In this document: piece after piece, positions 33,340 through 41,939 of the stretch
How the letters are laid out: every line of letters starts with the position of its first letter
How positions within the stretch are numbered: position 1 is the stretch's first letter
DNA from: CAYNST01 sp964434105
Lineage (GTDB): Bacteria; Pseudomonadota; Gammaproteobacteria; Pseudomonadales; Cellvibrionaceae
Assembly: GCA_964434105.1 (NCBI GenBank)
Contig: CAYSTJ010000018.1
Span: 11,949-75,948, forward strand
Direction: 5' to 3'
DNA length: 64,000 bases
The notes under the pieces: model-generated
The model's database searches: none
Seen by the model: the letters and a program-made list of their open reading frames with translations, nothing else
What the model was told of the DNA's origin: nothing
Translations under genes and position numbers: made by a program

Positions 33340-33643
33340 GGATCGTATTTCCCTGGATTCGTTGGCCTGGATAACAAACAATGCGGCCTTTGCCGTCCTT
33401 AAAGGACCCGGTAAGGAGCATTATGGTAATAATGAAGGTGTGTAAACCGTCAATGACGAAGAACAACGCCGCCCAGCCCAGCTGACCGGTGAAGTAGAAG
33501 TACAGTGTCAGCACCATCAATGAAAAGTCAATGATGCCTTCGATATAGCGTCCCAGATAGAAATGGTGGATGCCGGCTACGCCAAAAATGCCCGAAAGAC
33601 AAACTGCCACGACGTAACTTTTATCGGAGGGGGGTGCAACCAT
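33332..33643 (-). CDS. TM2-domain membrane protein (paralogue)
   Basis: The 103-residue protein resembles its downstream neighbour: SGIFGVAGIHHFYLGRY in the first helix and LLTGSFKDGKGR after the second. Compared with the 75-residue gene it has an extra hydrophobic stretch (LGWAALFFVIDGLHTF). A GGAGGGG ribosome-binding site lies before ATG 33643. The pair probably arose by tandem duplication. Confidence 0.85.
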   Translation of the reverse strand: MVAPPSDKSYVVAVCLSGIFGVAGIHHFYLGRYIEGIIDFSLMVLTLYFYFTGQLGWAALFFVIDGLHTFIITIMLLTGSFKDGKGRIVCYPGQRIQGNTIHE

Positions 33644-33746
33644 GAATATTCCCTGTCACAACGCAAAGAGGTTCCACGGAAGTATAGTCAGTGAACCGCC
33701 ACTACTCAATAGTGCGGCCGTCTGAAGTTTGTCCCGATGAAAAAAC

Positions 33747-33775
33747 TTGCATATCGGGACGATAGCCACTAAAAT
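33747..33775 (+). promoter_or_regulatory. likely sigma-70 promoter of the rpsF operon
   Basis: TTGCAT (33747-33752), a 17-base spacer and TAAAAT (33770-33775) form a good sigma-70 promoter about 87 bases before the rpsF ATG, in the correct orientation. Confidence 0.65.
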
Positions 33776-33809
33776 CCGCCGCCCCCAATTAGCCAAAGTC
33801 AACTGGCTT

Positions 33810-33856
33810 CTCCTTGCCTTACCGCCGCCGGCGGGAGGCTAATAACCCGTAAGGAG
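33810..33856 (+). promoter_or_regulatory. rpsF leader hairpin, probable S6:S18 autoregulatory site
   Basis: CTCCTTGC (33810-33817) can pair with GTAAGGAG (33849-33856), which is the ribosome-binding site of rpsF, leaving a loop that contains ACCGCCGCCGG. A stem that closes over the ribosome-binding site with a CCG-containing loop is the described form of the leader bound by the S6:S18 complex in several bacteria. The regulation is inferred from structure and position. Confidence 0.6.
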
Positions 33857-33861
33857 CTACA

Positions 33862-34308
33862 ATGCGTCACTACGAAATCGTGTTCCTGGTTCATCCGGAC
33901 CAGTCAGAACAGGTCCCGGGTATGATAGAGCGTTACACCGCCGCCGTAACAGGCGATGGTGGCAAGGTGCATCGACTCGAGGACTGGGGCCGTCGTCAAA
34001 TGGCCTACAGTATCAACAAAATCCATAAAGCGCATTACGTCATGATGAATGTCGAGTGCACAGAAGCTGCACTGGAAGAACTGACCACCAACTTCCGGTT
34101 TAACGATGCCATTCTGCGTAACATGGTCGTGCGAATGGATGAGGCGGTGACTGACGAATCGCATATCATGAAATCCGAAAACGAGAACCGTGAGCGCAAG
34201 CAGCGCGCTGATCGTCGTCAGGAAGAATCGAGCCGGGTTGAGTCGTCCAGCAACGAGGACACTGAAACCGACCTGGAAGATGCCGAAGCCGAGAGCGAGG
34301 AGGAATAA
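33862..34308 (+). CDS. rpsF: 30S ribosomal protein S6
   Basis: S6 pairs with S18 on the small-subunit platform. The 148 residues begin MRHYEIVFLVHPDQSEQVPG and include WGRRQMAYSINKIHKAHYV. The C-terminal tail from about residue 108 is highly charged and ends in acidic repeats (EDAEAESEEE). Such tails occur in pseudomonads; in E. coli the tail is glutamylated. The stop is 2 bases before rpsR. Confidence 0.98.
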   Translation: MRHYEIVFLVHPDQSEQVPGMIERYTAAVTGDGGKVHRLEDWGRRQMAYSINKIHKAHYVMMNVECTEAALEELTTNFRFNDAILRNMVVRMDEAVTDESHIMKSENENRERKQRADRRQEESSRVESSSNEDTETDLEDAEAESEEE

Positions 34309-34310
34309 TC

Positions 34311-34538
34311 ATGGCCCGTTTTTTCCGTAGAAGAAAATTTTGTCGTTTCACCGCTGAAGGCGTCAAGCAGATCGACTATAAAGATCTGGAAACACTGAAA
34401 GCCTATGTATCCGAGACGGGTAAAATCGTGCCCAGTCGTATTACCGGTACCAAAGCCCGATATCAACGGCAGCTCTCCACTGCAATCAAGCGTGCTCGTT
34501 TTATTGCCTTGCTGCCTTACACAGACAGTCACGAGTAA
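34311..34538 (+). CDS. rpsR: 30S ribosomal protein S18
   Basis: The 75-residue protein is the S18 partner of S6: MARFFRRRKFCRFTAEG, IDYKDLETLKAYV, RITGTKARYQRQL and IKRARFIALLPY. Length and sequence are typical. It sits between rpsF and rplI. Confidence 0.98.
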   Translation: MARFFRRRKFCRFTAEGVKQIDYKDLETLKAYVSETGKIVPSRITGTKARYQRQLSTAIKRARFIALLPYTDSHE

Positions 34539-34549
34539 GGGGTCGCACG

Positions 34550-34996
34550 ATGGAAGTCATATTGCTTGAAAAAGTCGGCCGACTGGGTACTGTCGGTGAC
34601 AAGGTCAATGTAAAAGCGGGCTATGGCCGCAATTTTTTGCTGCCACTGGGCAAGGCCATATCGGCTACGCCTGACAATCTTGCTGCGTTTGAAGAGCGTC
34701 GGGCCGAGTTGGAATCAGCGGCTAACGAGAAGAAAAAATACGCAGAAACCCGCGCGGCCAAACTGGCCGAAATGGTTGTTACACTCAGCGCAAATGCGGG
34801 TGACGAAGGTCGTCTGTTTGGCTCGATTGGCGTGCGGGATATCGCTGACGCCATCACAGCAGCTGGTGTGGATGTGCAGAAGTCCGAAGTAAAACTGCCC
34901 TCCGGCACACTGCGTGAAGTAGGCCAGTACGATATCGATCTGCAGCTGCATGTCGATGTGGTGCAGACCGTAAAAGTCGTCATCGAAGCGCAATAA
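34550..34996 (+). CDS. rplI: 50S ribosomal protein L9
   Basis: L9 sits at the base of the L1 stalk. The 148 residues start MEVILLEKVGRLGTVGDKV with the glycine-rich GYGRNFLLPLGKA, followed by a long charged helix and the C-terminal domain. It is the last ribosomal gene before the terminator at 35032. Confidence 0.98.
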   Translation: MEVILLEKVGRLGTVGDKVNVKAGYGRNFLLPLGKAISATPDNLAAFEERRAELESAANEKKKYAETRAAKLAEMVVTLSANAGDEGRLFGSIGVRDIADAITAAGVDVQKSEVKLPSGTLREVGQYDIDLQLHVDVVQTVKVVIEAQ

Positions 34997-35031
34997 CAGG
35001 CCTGTTCCACGCGAGTGGAACCTGTACAATG

Positions 35032-35065
35032 AGGCACGCCGGGCAACCCCCTGCGTGCCTTTTTT
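35032..35065 (+). terminator. Rho-independent terminator between rplI and dnaB
   Basis: AGGCACGC (35032-35039), a loop of 13 bases and GCGTGCCT (35053-35060) followed by six T residues form a standard intrinsic terminator. A smaller perfect hairpin (GTTCCAC gcga GTGGAAC, 35004-35021) precedes it. The T-run ends only 12 bases before the dnaB ATG. Confidence 0.8.
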
Positions 35066-35077
35066 ATGGGAAACCCT

Positions 35078-36484
35078 ATGTCCGACTTTGATTCAGCGCC
35101 GTTCGAAGATTATAGCGATGTGTCCCCCGGGTTTACGGATGAGCAGATTCTGCCGCACTCCATTGAGGCAGAACAGTCGGTACTTGGTGGCCTGATGCTG
35201 GATGCCAGTCATTTTGATGCTGTGGCCGAAGTCGTCGGCAGCGCCGACTTTTACAAAGCGACCCATCGCCAGGTTTTCACAGTCATGGCCGATCTGCTTG
35301 AGCACGAGCAGCCGATAGATGTTATCACCGTATCCGAAGAGCTTAGCCGCCGCGGCGAGCTACAGGCGGTCGGCGGCCTGTCATACCTGACCGAACTGGC
35401 TTCCAATGTTGCCGGCAGTACCAATATTCCCGCCTACGCACGCATCGTGCGCGAGCGTTCCACCCTGCGTCAGCTCATCAGTGCCACGACCGAAATTGCC
35501 CGTGCGAGTTACAATCCCGGTGCACTCGGTGCTGACGACCTGTTGCAGATGGCAGAGAAAAAGCTGCTGGAAATTTCCGAAGACCGGCCCAAGGAGGGGG
35601 GGTTCAGTGATGTAAACGCATTATTGCGCGCGGCAGTACAGCGGATTGATGTGCTGTTTCGTTCCGACAGCGACCTGACTGGTGTTTCAACGGGCCTGAC
35701 AGAGCTGAACCAGCGCACGGCCGGTTGGCAGCCCGGAGAGCTGATTATTCTGGCGGCGCGCCCGTCCATGGGTAAGACTGCCCTGGCGCTCAACTTTGTC
35801 GAGACAGCCCTTTTTACCCAGAACAAACCAGTGTTGGTGTTCAGCCTGGAGATGCCGGCTGATTCCCTGATCATGCGCATGCTGTCCTCCGTAGGGCGTA
35901 TTGACCAGGGCAACATACGCACGGGCAAGCTGACGGAGGAAGACTGGCCCAAACTCGAAGCCGCAGCCCGAAAGTTAAAAGACAAGCGGCTGTATATAGA
36001 CGATACCGCGGGGCTGACGCCCCATGAAGTACGTTCACGGGTGCGTAAAGTTACCCGGGAGCAGGGCAAGCCCGCACTGATTATGGTTGATTACCTGCAG
36101 TTGATGCATGTGGCAGGCAGTACCGAAGGCCGCACCCAGGAAATCTCCGAGATTTCCCGCTCCATGAAAGCATTGGCCAAAGAATACGAGTGCCCGGTCA
36201 TCTGTCTTTCCCAGTTAAACCGGGGCGTCGAATCCCGCCCCAACAAGCGTCCCATGAATTCGGATCTGCGGGAATCCGGCGCCATTGAGCAGGATGCAGA
36301 TGTCATTCTGTTCATCTATCGCGATGAATACTATAACGAGGAAAGTCAGGACAAGGGCATCGCAGAGCTGATCATCGGCAAACAGCGAAACGGGGAGATT
36401 GGCACCTGTCGGGCAGCGTTTGTCGGCAAATACACGCGCTTCGAAAACCTGGCACCTGAATATATGCAAGGCGGCCAGGGCTGA
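35078..36484 (+). CDS. dnaB: replicative DNA helicase DnaB
   Basis: DnaB is the hexameric fork helicase. ATG 35078 follows GGGA with 6-base spacing and gives 468 residues starting MSDFDSAPFEDYSD. The N-terminal domain contains LPHSIEAEQSVLGGLMLDA; the RecA-like domain has Walker A ARPSMGKTALALN and the DnaB-specific LSQLNRGVESR region. No intein is present. An in-frame ATG at 35066 lies at the end of the terminator and is not used. The P-like gene at 4119 is a candidate loader for this helicase (inference). Confidence 0.98.
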   Translation: MSDFDSAPFEDYSDVSPGFTDEQILPHSIEAEQSVLGGLMLDASHFDAVAEVVGSADFYKATHRQVFTVMADLLEHEQPIDVITVSEELSRRGELQAVGGLSYLTELASNVAGSTNIPAYARIVRERSTLRQLISATTEIARASYNPGALGADDLLQMAEKKLLEISEDRPKEGGFSDVNALLRAAVQRIDVLFRSDSDLTGVSTGLTELNQRTAGWQPGELIILAARPSMGKTALALNFVETALFTQNKPVLVFSLEMPADSLIMRMLSSVGRIDQGNIRTGKLTEEDWPKLEAAARKLKDKRLYIDDTAGLTPHEVRSRVRKVTREQGKPALIMVDYLQLMHVAGSTEGRTQEISEISRSMKALAKEYECPVICLSQLNRGVESRPNKRPMNSDLRESGAIEQDADVILFIYRDEYYNEESQDKGIAELIIGKQRNGEIGTCRAAFVGKYTRFENLAPEYMQGGQG

Positions 36485-36509
36485 TGAATCGCCAGCAGGC
36501 TCTTGAATC

Positions 36510-37367
36510 ATGAAAATTTTTCATCACATCGATGCATTGCGCGCCCAATTGGCGGGTCACCGGGCCAACAACCAACGCATCGGTTTTGTTCCGACCATGG
36601 GCAATCTGCATGCGGGACATCTGGCACTCGTTGACACCGCCAGGGCGCAAGCCGATGTGGTGGTTGCCAGTATTTTTGTAAACCGGCTTCAGTTCGGGCT
36701 AAATGAGGACTGGGATAAATACCCGCGCACTTTGCCGGAAGATACCCTGAAGCTGCGCAGTGTCCAGTGTGATTACCTGTTTTGTCCGGAAGAACAGGAA
36801 ATGTACCCCAACGGCATGGATCAGCAGGCGCGCGTTATTGTGCCGAGCATGGCCGGTATTCTGTGTGGTGCCAGTCGTCCCGGGCATTTTGATGGTGTAA
36901 CCACCGTGGTGACCAAGCTGTTCAATATCGTGCAACCCGACTTCGCTGTATTTGGTCGCAAGGATTATCAGCAGTTGGCTATTATTCGACGCATGGTCCA
37001 GGATCTGTGCATGCCGGTGGAGCTGGTCGAGGGCGCCATCGTGCGGGAGGCCGATGGGTTGGCGATGAGTTCCCGCAACAGCTATATACTGCCTGAAGAA
37101 CGCCCCCGGGCCGTCCAGCTGAATCGCAGCCTGAATTGGGTCTGTCAACAGATTGCGGCCGGAGCGCGGGATTTTATCGCGCTTGAAGCGCAGGCGGCCC
37201 GGCAGATCGAAGAAGCCGGTTTTAAACCGGATTACGTAACCGTCTGCGAAAGTCACACGCTCAATCCGGCGGCGCATGACGATTGCCAGTTAACCGTACT
37301 GGGCGCCATGTATTGCCAATCCGCACGGCTGATTGACAATGTTTCCGTTCATCTGCGGTCTAAATGA
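36510..37367 (+). CDS. panC: pantothenate synthetase
   Basis: PanC joins pantoate and beta-alanine with ATP to form pantothenate. The 285-residue protein has the family motifs GFVPTMGNLHAGHLALV, SIFVNRLQFGLNEDW, GVTTVVTKLFNIVQPD, FGRKDYQQL and DGLAMSSRNSYI. It lies 25 bases after dnaB and before panD. panB is not in this window. Confidence 0.98.
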   Translation: MKIFHHIDALRAQLAGHRANNQRIGFVPTMGNLHAGHLALVDTARAQADVVVASIFVNRLQFGLNEDWDKYPRTLPEDTLKLRSVQCDYLFCPEEQEMYPNGMDQQARVIVPSMAGILCGASRPGHFDGVTTVVTKLFNIVQPDFAVFGRKDYQQLAIIRRMVQDLCMPVELVEGAIVREADGLAMSSRNSYILPEERPRAVQLNRSLNWVCQQIAAGARDFIALEAQAARQIEEAGFKPDYVTVCESHTLNPAAHDDCQLTVLGAMYCQSARLIDNVSVHLRSK

Positions 37368-37499
37368 CACGGCTGCGAGCCGGGTCCCGGTTGAGGCGCT
37401 GTCGATGTCGCCGGTTAGTCGGGGTGGGTGGCGTAAATTCCCGCATAAATCCATAGGATATCGGCTAAAATGGCGATCTGTGATATGAGCGAGGCGTAC

Positions 37500-37880
37500 A
37501 TGCAGATTACACTTTTGAAAGGCAAGCTCCATCTGGCACGGGTTACCCAGGCAGAACTTTGGTACGACGGCTCCTGTGCCATCGACAGTGACCTGGCAGA
37601 ACTGGCCGGGTTGCGGGAGTTCGAGCGGATCGACATCTATAACGTCGACAACGGTGAGCGTTTCACGACCTATGTCATCCTGGCGGAAGCGGGCTCCGGC
37701 ACGATCTCAATGAATGGTGCCGCCGCCCGCAAGGTTCAGGTCGGCGATCGGGTCATCATCGCGGCCTATGCCAGCTTCAATGAAGAGGAAGCGGCTGCCT
37801 TCAAACCAGGGCTGGTATATCTTGGCGACAATAATGTGGTTGAGCGCACTTCCAACACCATTCCCGTGCAAACCCGCTGA
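37500..37880 (+). CDS. panD: aspartate 1-decarboxylase proenzyme
   Basis: PanD makes beta-alanine, the second substrate of PanC, and self-cleaves to generate its pyruvoyl group. ATG 37500 follows GAGG with 5-base spacing; the 126 residues begin MQITLLKGKLHLARVT. The cleavage site is Gly24-Ser25 in YDGSCAID. An in-frame upstream start is not used. Placement after panC is typical. Confidence 0.97.
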   Translation: MQITLLKGKLHLARVTQAELWYDGSCAIDSDLAELAGLREFERIDIYNVDNGERFTTYVILAEAGSGTISMNGAAARKVQVGDRVIIAAYASFNEEEAAAFKPGLVYLGDNNVVERTSNTIPVQTR

Positions 37881-37987
37881 TCCCCGGGTTGATGGTAAGG
37901 TAGCGGCACCGCCCCTATCATAGACTTAATTCAAGCGCTGCCAATTACGTTATCATGTCCCATTAACAATAATAACCGGAGGGGCAT

Positions 37988-39925
37988 ATGTCCGAACAGC
38001 ACCTGTATTCCGTAAACCCGGCGATCGCCCGTCGGGCACTGGTTAATGCAACCCAGTACAAAAACCTCTATCAACACTCTATTGAAGACCCCGAGTCCTT
38101 CTGGGCAGAACAGGCAGGCAAGTTTTTGACATGGGATGCTCCCTGGACGCAGGTACGCGACTTTGACTTCACGACGGGCGACGTCAGCTGGTTTGCCGGC
38201 GGCAAACTCAATGTGACCACCAATTGCATAGACCGGCACCTGCCTCATCGCGCCGATCAGACGGCGATTATATGGGAAGGCGACAACCCCGACATCGATA
38301 TCGCCATTACCTACCGGGAGCTGCATCGTCGGGTGTGCCGGCTGGCCAATGTTCTTAAGGCCCACGGCGTAAAAAAAGGTGACCGGGTCTGTATTTACCT
38401 GCCCATGATACTCGAAGCGGCCTATGCCATGCTGGCCTGCGCCCGTATCGGGGCAGTGCATTCCGTCGTATTTGGCGGTTTTTCGCCCGAAGCGCTCAAG
38501 GACCGGATTCTCGACAGCGACTGTCAGGTGGTGATTACGGCAGATGAAGGTTTGCGTGGCGGCAAAAAAATACCGTTGAAACGCAACACCGATCTGGCGC
38601 TGGAACAGTGTCCCGATGTCAGAACCGTTCTTGTCGTTCAGCGCACTGAAGGTGAGATCGACTGGAAAGAGGGGCGTGATGTCTGGTACCACGATGCCAT
38701 TGCTACCGTCGCAGACACCTGTCCAGCCGAGATCATGGACGCTGAAGACCCACTGTTTATTCTGTATACATCCGGTTCAACCGGAAAACCCAAGGGCGTG
38801 CTGCATACGACCGGGGGGTACCTTCTGCAGGCAGCCATGACACACAAATATGTGTTCGATTATCAGGAAGGCGCCATCTACTGGTGCACGGCTGATGTGG
38901 GATGGATCACCGGGCATAGCTATATTCTTTATGGGCCGCTGACGAACGGCGCTACCACACTGATGTTTGAAGGTGTGCCGGTATACCCGGGGCCGGGTCG
39001 GTTCTGGGAGATCGTCGACAAACATCAGGTTAATATTTTCTATACGGCGCCGACGGTTATCCGGACGTTAATGGGCAGGGGTGATGAACCTGTTAAAAAC
39101 AGTACCCGTGAATCATTGCGGTTACTGGGTACCGTAGGTGAACCGATCAACCCGGAAGTCTGGGAGTGGTTTCACCGCGTGGTGGGTGAGGGGTATTGCC
39201 CGATTGTCGATACTTGGTGGCAGACCGAAACCGGCGCTCACATGATTACACCGTTGCCTGGTGCCACGGACATGAAACCGGGGTCCGCTACAGTACCGTT
39301 CTTCGGCATAGAGCCCGCCATTCTCGACAACGACGGAAAAGAAATCGAGGGTCCAGGAGAAGGTGTTCTGGTGATCAAATCCCCGTGGCCAAGCCAGATA
39401 CGGGGTGTTTACGGCGATCATCAGCGTCTGATTGACACATATTATAAACCCTATCCAGGGTACTATTTCACAGGAGACGGTGCCAAACGTGACGACGACG
39501 GTTATTACTGGATCACCGGCCGTGTCGATGATGTTCTGAATGTCAGCGGTCATCGACTGGGCACGGCCGAAATCGAAAGTGCGCTGGTTATTCACCCACA
39601 GGTGTCCGAGGCTGCAGTCGTGGGCTACCCCCATGACATCAAGGGGCAGGGCATCTATGCTTATGTAACACTGATGAGCGGGACAGCGCCCAGTGAAGCG
39701 CTGCAGCAACGTCTGGTGCAATTGTGTGTCGATGAAATTGGCCCCATCGCCAAACCCGATATCATTCAATGGGCTCCCTACCTGCCCCGTACACGGTCAG
39801 GTAAGATTATGCGGCGAATCCTTCGTAAGATTGCCTGCAACGAAATAGACACCCTTGGTGATACTTCTACCCTGGCAGACCCGTCGGTGGTTGATGACTT
39901 GATTGCCAATCGTATTAATCGTTAA
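37988..39925 (+). CDS. acs: acetyl-CoA synthetase
   Basis: Acs activates acetate to acetyl-CoA via acetyl-AMP. The 645 residues show ILYTSGSTGKPKGV, WWQTETGAHMITP, the hinge region YYWITGRVDDVLNVSGHRLG and the C-terminal PRTRSGKIMRRILRKI with the lysine that is acetylated in regulated Acs enzymes. A strong GGAGG ribosome-binding site lies 5-6 bases before the ATG. Confidence 0.98.
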   Translation: MSEQHLYSVNPAIARRALVNATQYKNLYQHSIEDPESFWAEQAGKFLTWDAPWTQVRDFDFTTGDVSWFAGGKLNVTTNCIDRHLPHRADQTAIIWEGDNPDIDIAITYRELHRRVCRLANVLKAHGVKKGDRVCIYLPMILEAAYAMLACARIGAVHSVVFGGFSPEALKDRILDSDCQVVITADEGLRGGKKIPLKRNTDLALEQCPDVRTVLVVQRTEGEIDWKEGRDVWYHDAIATVADTCPAEIMDAEDPLFILYTSGSTGKPKGVLHTTGGYLLQAAMTHKYVFDYQEGAIYWCTADVGWITGHSYILYGPLTNGATTLMFEGVPVYPGPGRFWEIVDKHQVNIFYTAPTVIRTLMGRGDEPVKNSTRESLRLLGTVGEPINPEVWEWFHRVVGEGYCPIVDTWWQTETGAHMITPLPGATDMKPGSATVPFFGIEPAILDNDGKEIEGPGEGVLVIKSPWPSQIRGVYGDHQRLIDTYYKPYPGYYFTGDGAKRDDDGYYWITGRVDDVLNVSGHRLGTAEIESALVIHPQVSEAAVVGYPHDIKGQGIYAYVTLMSGTAPSEALQQRLVQLCVDEIGPIAKPDIIQWAPYLPRTRSGKIMRRILRKIACNEIDTLGDTSTLADPSVVDDLIANRINR

Positions 39926-39949
39926 GAAAGCCAGCCAGGTAACCATGCC

Positions 39950-39973
39950 GAAGCGGGGCTTCATTGGATTTTT
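39950..39973 (+). terminator. weak terminator after acs
   Basis: GAAGC, a 3-base loop and GCTTC (39950-39962) are followed by attggattttt. The stem is only 5 bp, so efficiency is doubtful. Confidence 0.3.
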
Positions 39974-39991
39974 GGAATTTAAGGAAAACCT

Positions 39992-41356
39992 GTGAATAAA
40001 ATAGACATAGCTCGAGTGTCACCCGAATTAAGCCTGAATGTCCTGTCGCAACTGGAAATTGCCCGTCTGGCAAAGACAAGTGACAGCAGTGTATATGATA
40101 CTTTCCGCCGTTGTGCACTGGCGGTATTGAATACTGGCGAAGAAACCGACAGCGCACAGGAAGTGCTCGATCTGTATGCGGATTTTGATATTCAGGTCAT
40201 TCAGCAGGAGCGCGGCATCAAACTGGAAATGCAGAACGCGCCGGCTGTGGCGTTTGTCGATGGAGAAATGATTCGCGGCAATCGCGAACACCTGTTTGCC
40301 GTGCTCCGTGACCTGATCTACATCAATGACGAATTGAAAGAAAACCGGGATATCGATTTTAATACGTCGAGCGGTATCACCAATGCTGTCTTTCATGTGT
40401 TACGTAACGCCGGTGTACTGAAACGCAATAACGAGAGCAACCTGGTCGTTTGCTGGGGCGGACACAGCATCAGCGACGTAGAATACAAGTACTCCAAAAA
40501 GGTTGGTTATCAGCTCGGCCTGCGCGGTATGGATATCTGCACGGGCTGTGGGCCGGGCGCCATGAAAGGGCCCATGAAAGGGGCCACCATCGCGCATGCC
40601 AAGCAGCGTTTGCGCGGGCGCTATATTGGCGTGACCGAGCCTGGAATAATTGCAGCTGAATCACCCAATCCAATTGTCAATCATCTCGTGATACTTCCCG
40701 ATATAGAAAAGAGACTGGAAGCATTCGTGCGACTGGGGCACGGTATTGTGGTGTTTCCGGGCGGTGTCGGAACGGCAGAAGAAATTTTGTATATTCTGGG
40801 AATATTGCTTAACCCGGAAAATCGCGGCATACCCTTTCCGTTGGTATTTACAGGGCCCAAATCATCAGCCGCCTATTTTCAGCAGATACATGATTTTATC
40901 GGCGTTACAATCGGGCCGGAAGCGCAGCAGCTTTACCGGATAATCATTGACGACCCGGAGGAGGTTGCGACGTACATGTATTCACAGTTGCATCGCGTGC
41001 AGTATTACCGGCGCATGTCACACGATGCGTTCTACTTTAACTGGGTCCTGAAAATTGCTGCGGATTTCCAGCACCCCTTCAGGCCAACCCACGAAAATAT
41101 GCGGCGTTTGAACCTGCATCGCAACCAGCAGTCCCACGAACTGGCGGCTAATCTGCGACGGGCGTTCTCTGGAATCGTCGATGGCAACGTAAAAGAACAC
41201 GGAGTGAAGGCGGTTGCAGAAAAAGGGCCCTATGAAATTAGCGGGGCGCTGGATGTGATCGAACCGCTGGGCGGGTTGCTGCGTGCTTTTGTCGAGCAGA
41301 AACGGATGAAAATTCCGAGCAAGGAATATACGCCCTGTTACCGGATAGTGAGCTGA
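39992..41356 (+). CDS. ppnN: nucleotide 5'-monophosphate nucleosidase PpnN (LOG family)
   Basis: PpnN (YgdH) cleaves purine and other nucleoside 5'-monophosphates to ribose 5-phosphate and base, and in E. coli is stimulated by (p)ppGpp. The 454 residues show the LOG motif PGGVGTAEEILYILG plus the conserved text GCGPGAMKGPMKGATIAHA. The start is GTG at 39992 after AAGGA with 6-base spacing. It lies 66 bases after acs and 4 bases before the Smr gene. Confidence 0.93.
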   Translation: MNKIDIARVSPELSLNVLSQLEIARLAKTSDSSVYDTFRRCALAVLNTGEETDSAQEVLDLYADFDIQVIQQERGIKLEMQNAPAVAFVDGEMIRGNREHLFAVLRDLIYINDELKENRDIDFNTSSGITNAVFHVLRNAGVLKRNNESNLVVCWGGHSISDVEYKYSKKVGYQLGLRGMDICTGCGPGAMKGPMKGATIAHAKQRLRGRYIGVTEPGIIAAESPNPIVNHLVILPDIEKRLEAFVRLGHGIVVFPGGVGTAEEILYILGILLNPENRGIPFPLVFTGPKSSAAYFQQIHDFIGVTIGPEAQQLYRIIIDDPEEVATYMYSQLHRVQYYRRMSHDAFYFNWVLKIAADFQHPFRPTHENMRRLNLHRNQQSHELAANLRRAFSGIVDGNVKEHGVKAVAEKGPYEISGALDVIEPLGGLLRAFVEQKRMKIPSKEYTPCYRIVS

Positions 41357-41360
41357 GCTG

Positions 41361-41939
41361 ATGTCCGATGAGGATTCGTTTCGGCAACTGCTGGGTGATG
41401 AGCCTGTCACGCCGGTAAAAAGCGAAAGCAGAGTCACTATCAATCCGGGTAAAATTGATTCCCGCACACTGGAAGAGCGCCGGCAGGCGGCCGCTGCGCT
41501 GGATATCGTAACCAGCGATCCGCTTGCTGGCGAGCCACTGGTGATGTTGGAGCCCCTGAGTCTCGTCAGCTTCAAGCGGCCCGGCGTCCAGAATGGCGTG
41601 TTCCGGAACCTGCGGCTGGGTAAATACAACATCGACGCCCGCCTCGATTTGCACGGGCTTGGTGCGGAACAGGCCCGCCGCGAGGTATACCGGTTTGTTC
41701 AGGACTGCATGGCCAGTGACGTCCGGGTGGCGCTGATTACCCATGGCAAAGGGCTGGGGCGAGAACAGCCGGCCTTGTTGAAAAGCTTTGTTGTCCACTG
41801 GCTGGAGCAACTGGATGAAATTCTGGCTTTCCATACGGCATTGAAGCATCATGGCGGGTATGGTTCCACTTACGTACTGTTAAAGAAAAGCGATAAAAAG
41901 AAACAGGAAACCCGTGAGAAACACAGCCGCCGGGAATAA
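41361..41939 (+). CDS. Smr-domain protein (SmrA-like)
   Basis: The 192-residue protein has an unstructured N-terminal part and a C-terminal Smr domain. The latter starts with the LDLHG motif (near residue 94), followed by ALITHGKGLG and GGYGSTYVLLKK. Smr domains are nucleases; E. coli SmrA/SmrB are small stand-alone members, and SmrB cleaves mRNA at collided ribosomes. Which of these this protein follows is not clear. It overlaps trmO by 26 bases. Confidence 0.88.
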   Translation: MSDEDSFRQLLGDEPVTPVKSESRVTINPGKIDSRTLEERRQAAAALDIVTSDPLAGEPLVMLEPLSLVSFKRPGVQNGVFRNLRLGKYNIDARLDLHGLGAEQARREVYRFVQDCMASDVRVALITHGKGLGREQPALLKSFVVHWLEQLDEILAFHTALKHHGGYGSTYVLLKKSDKKKQETREKHSRRE

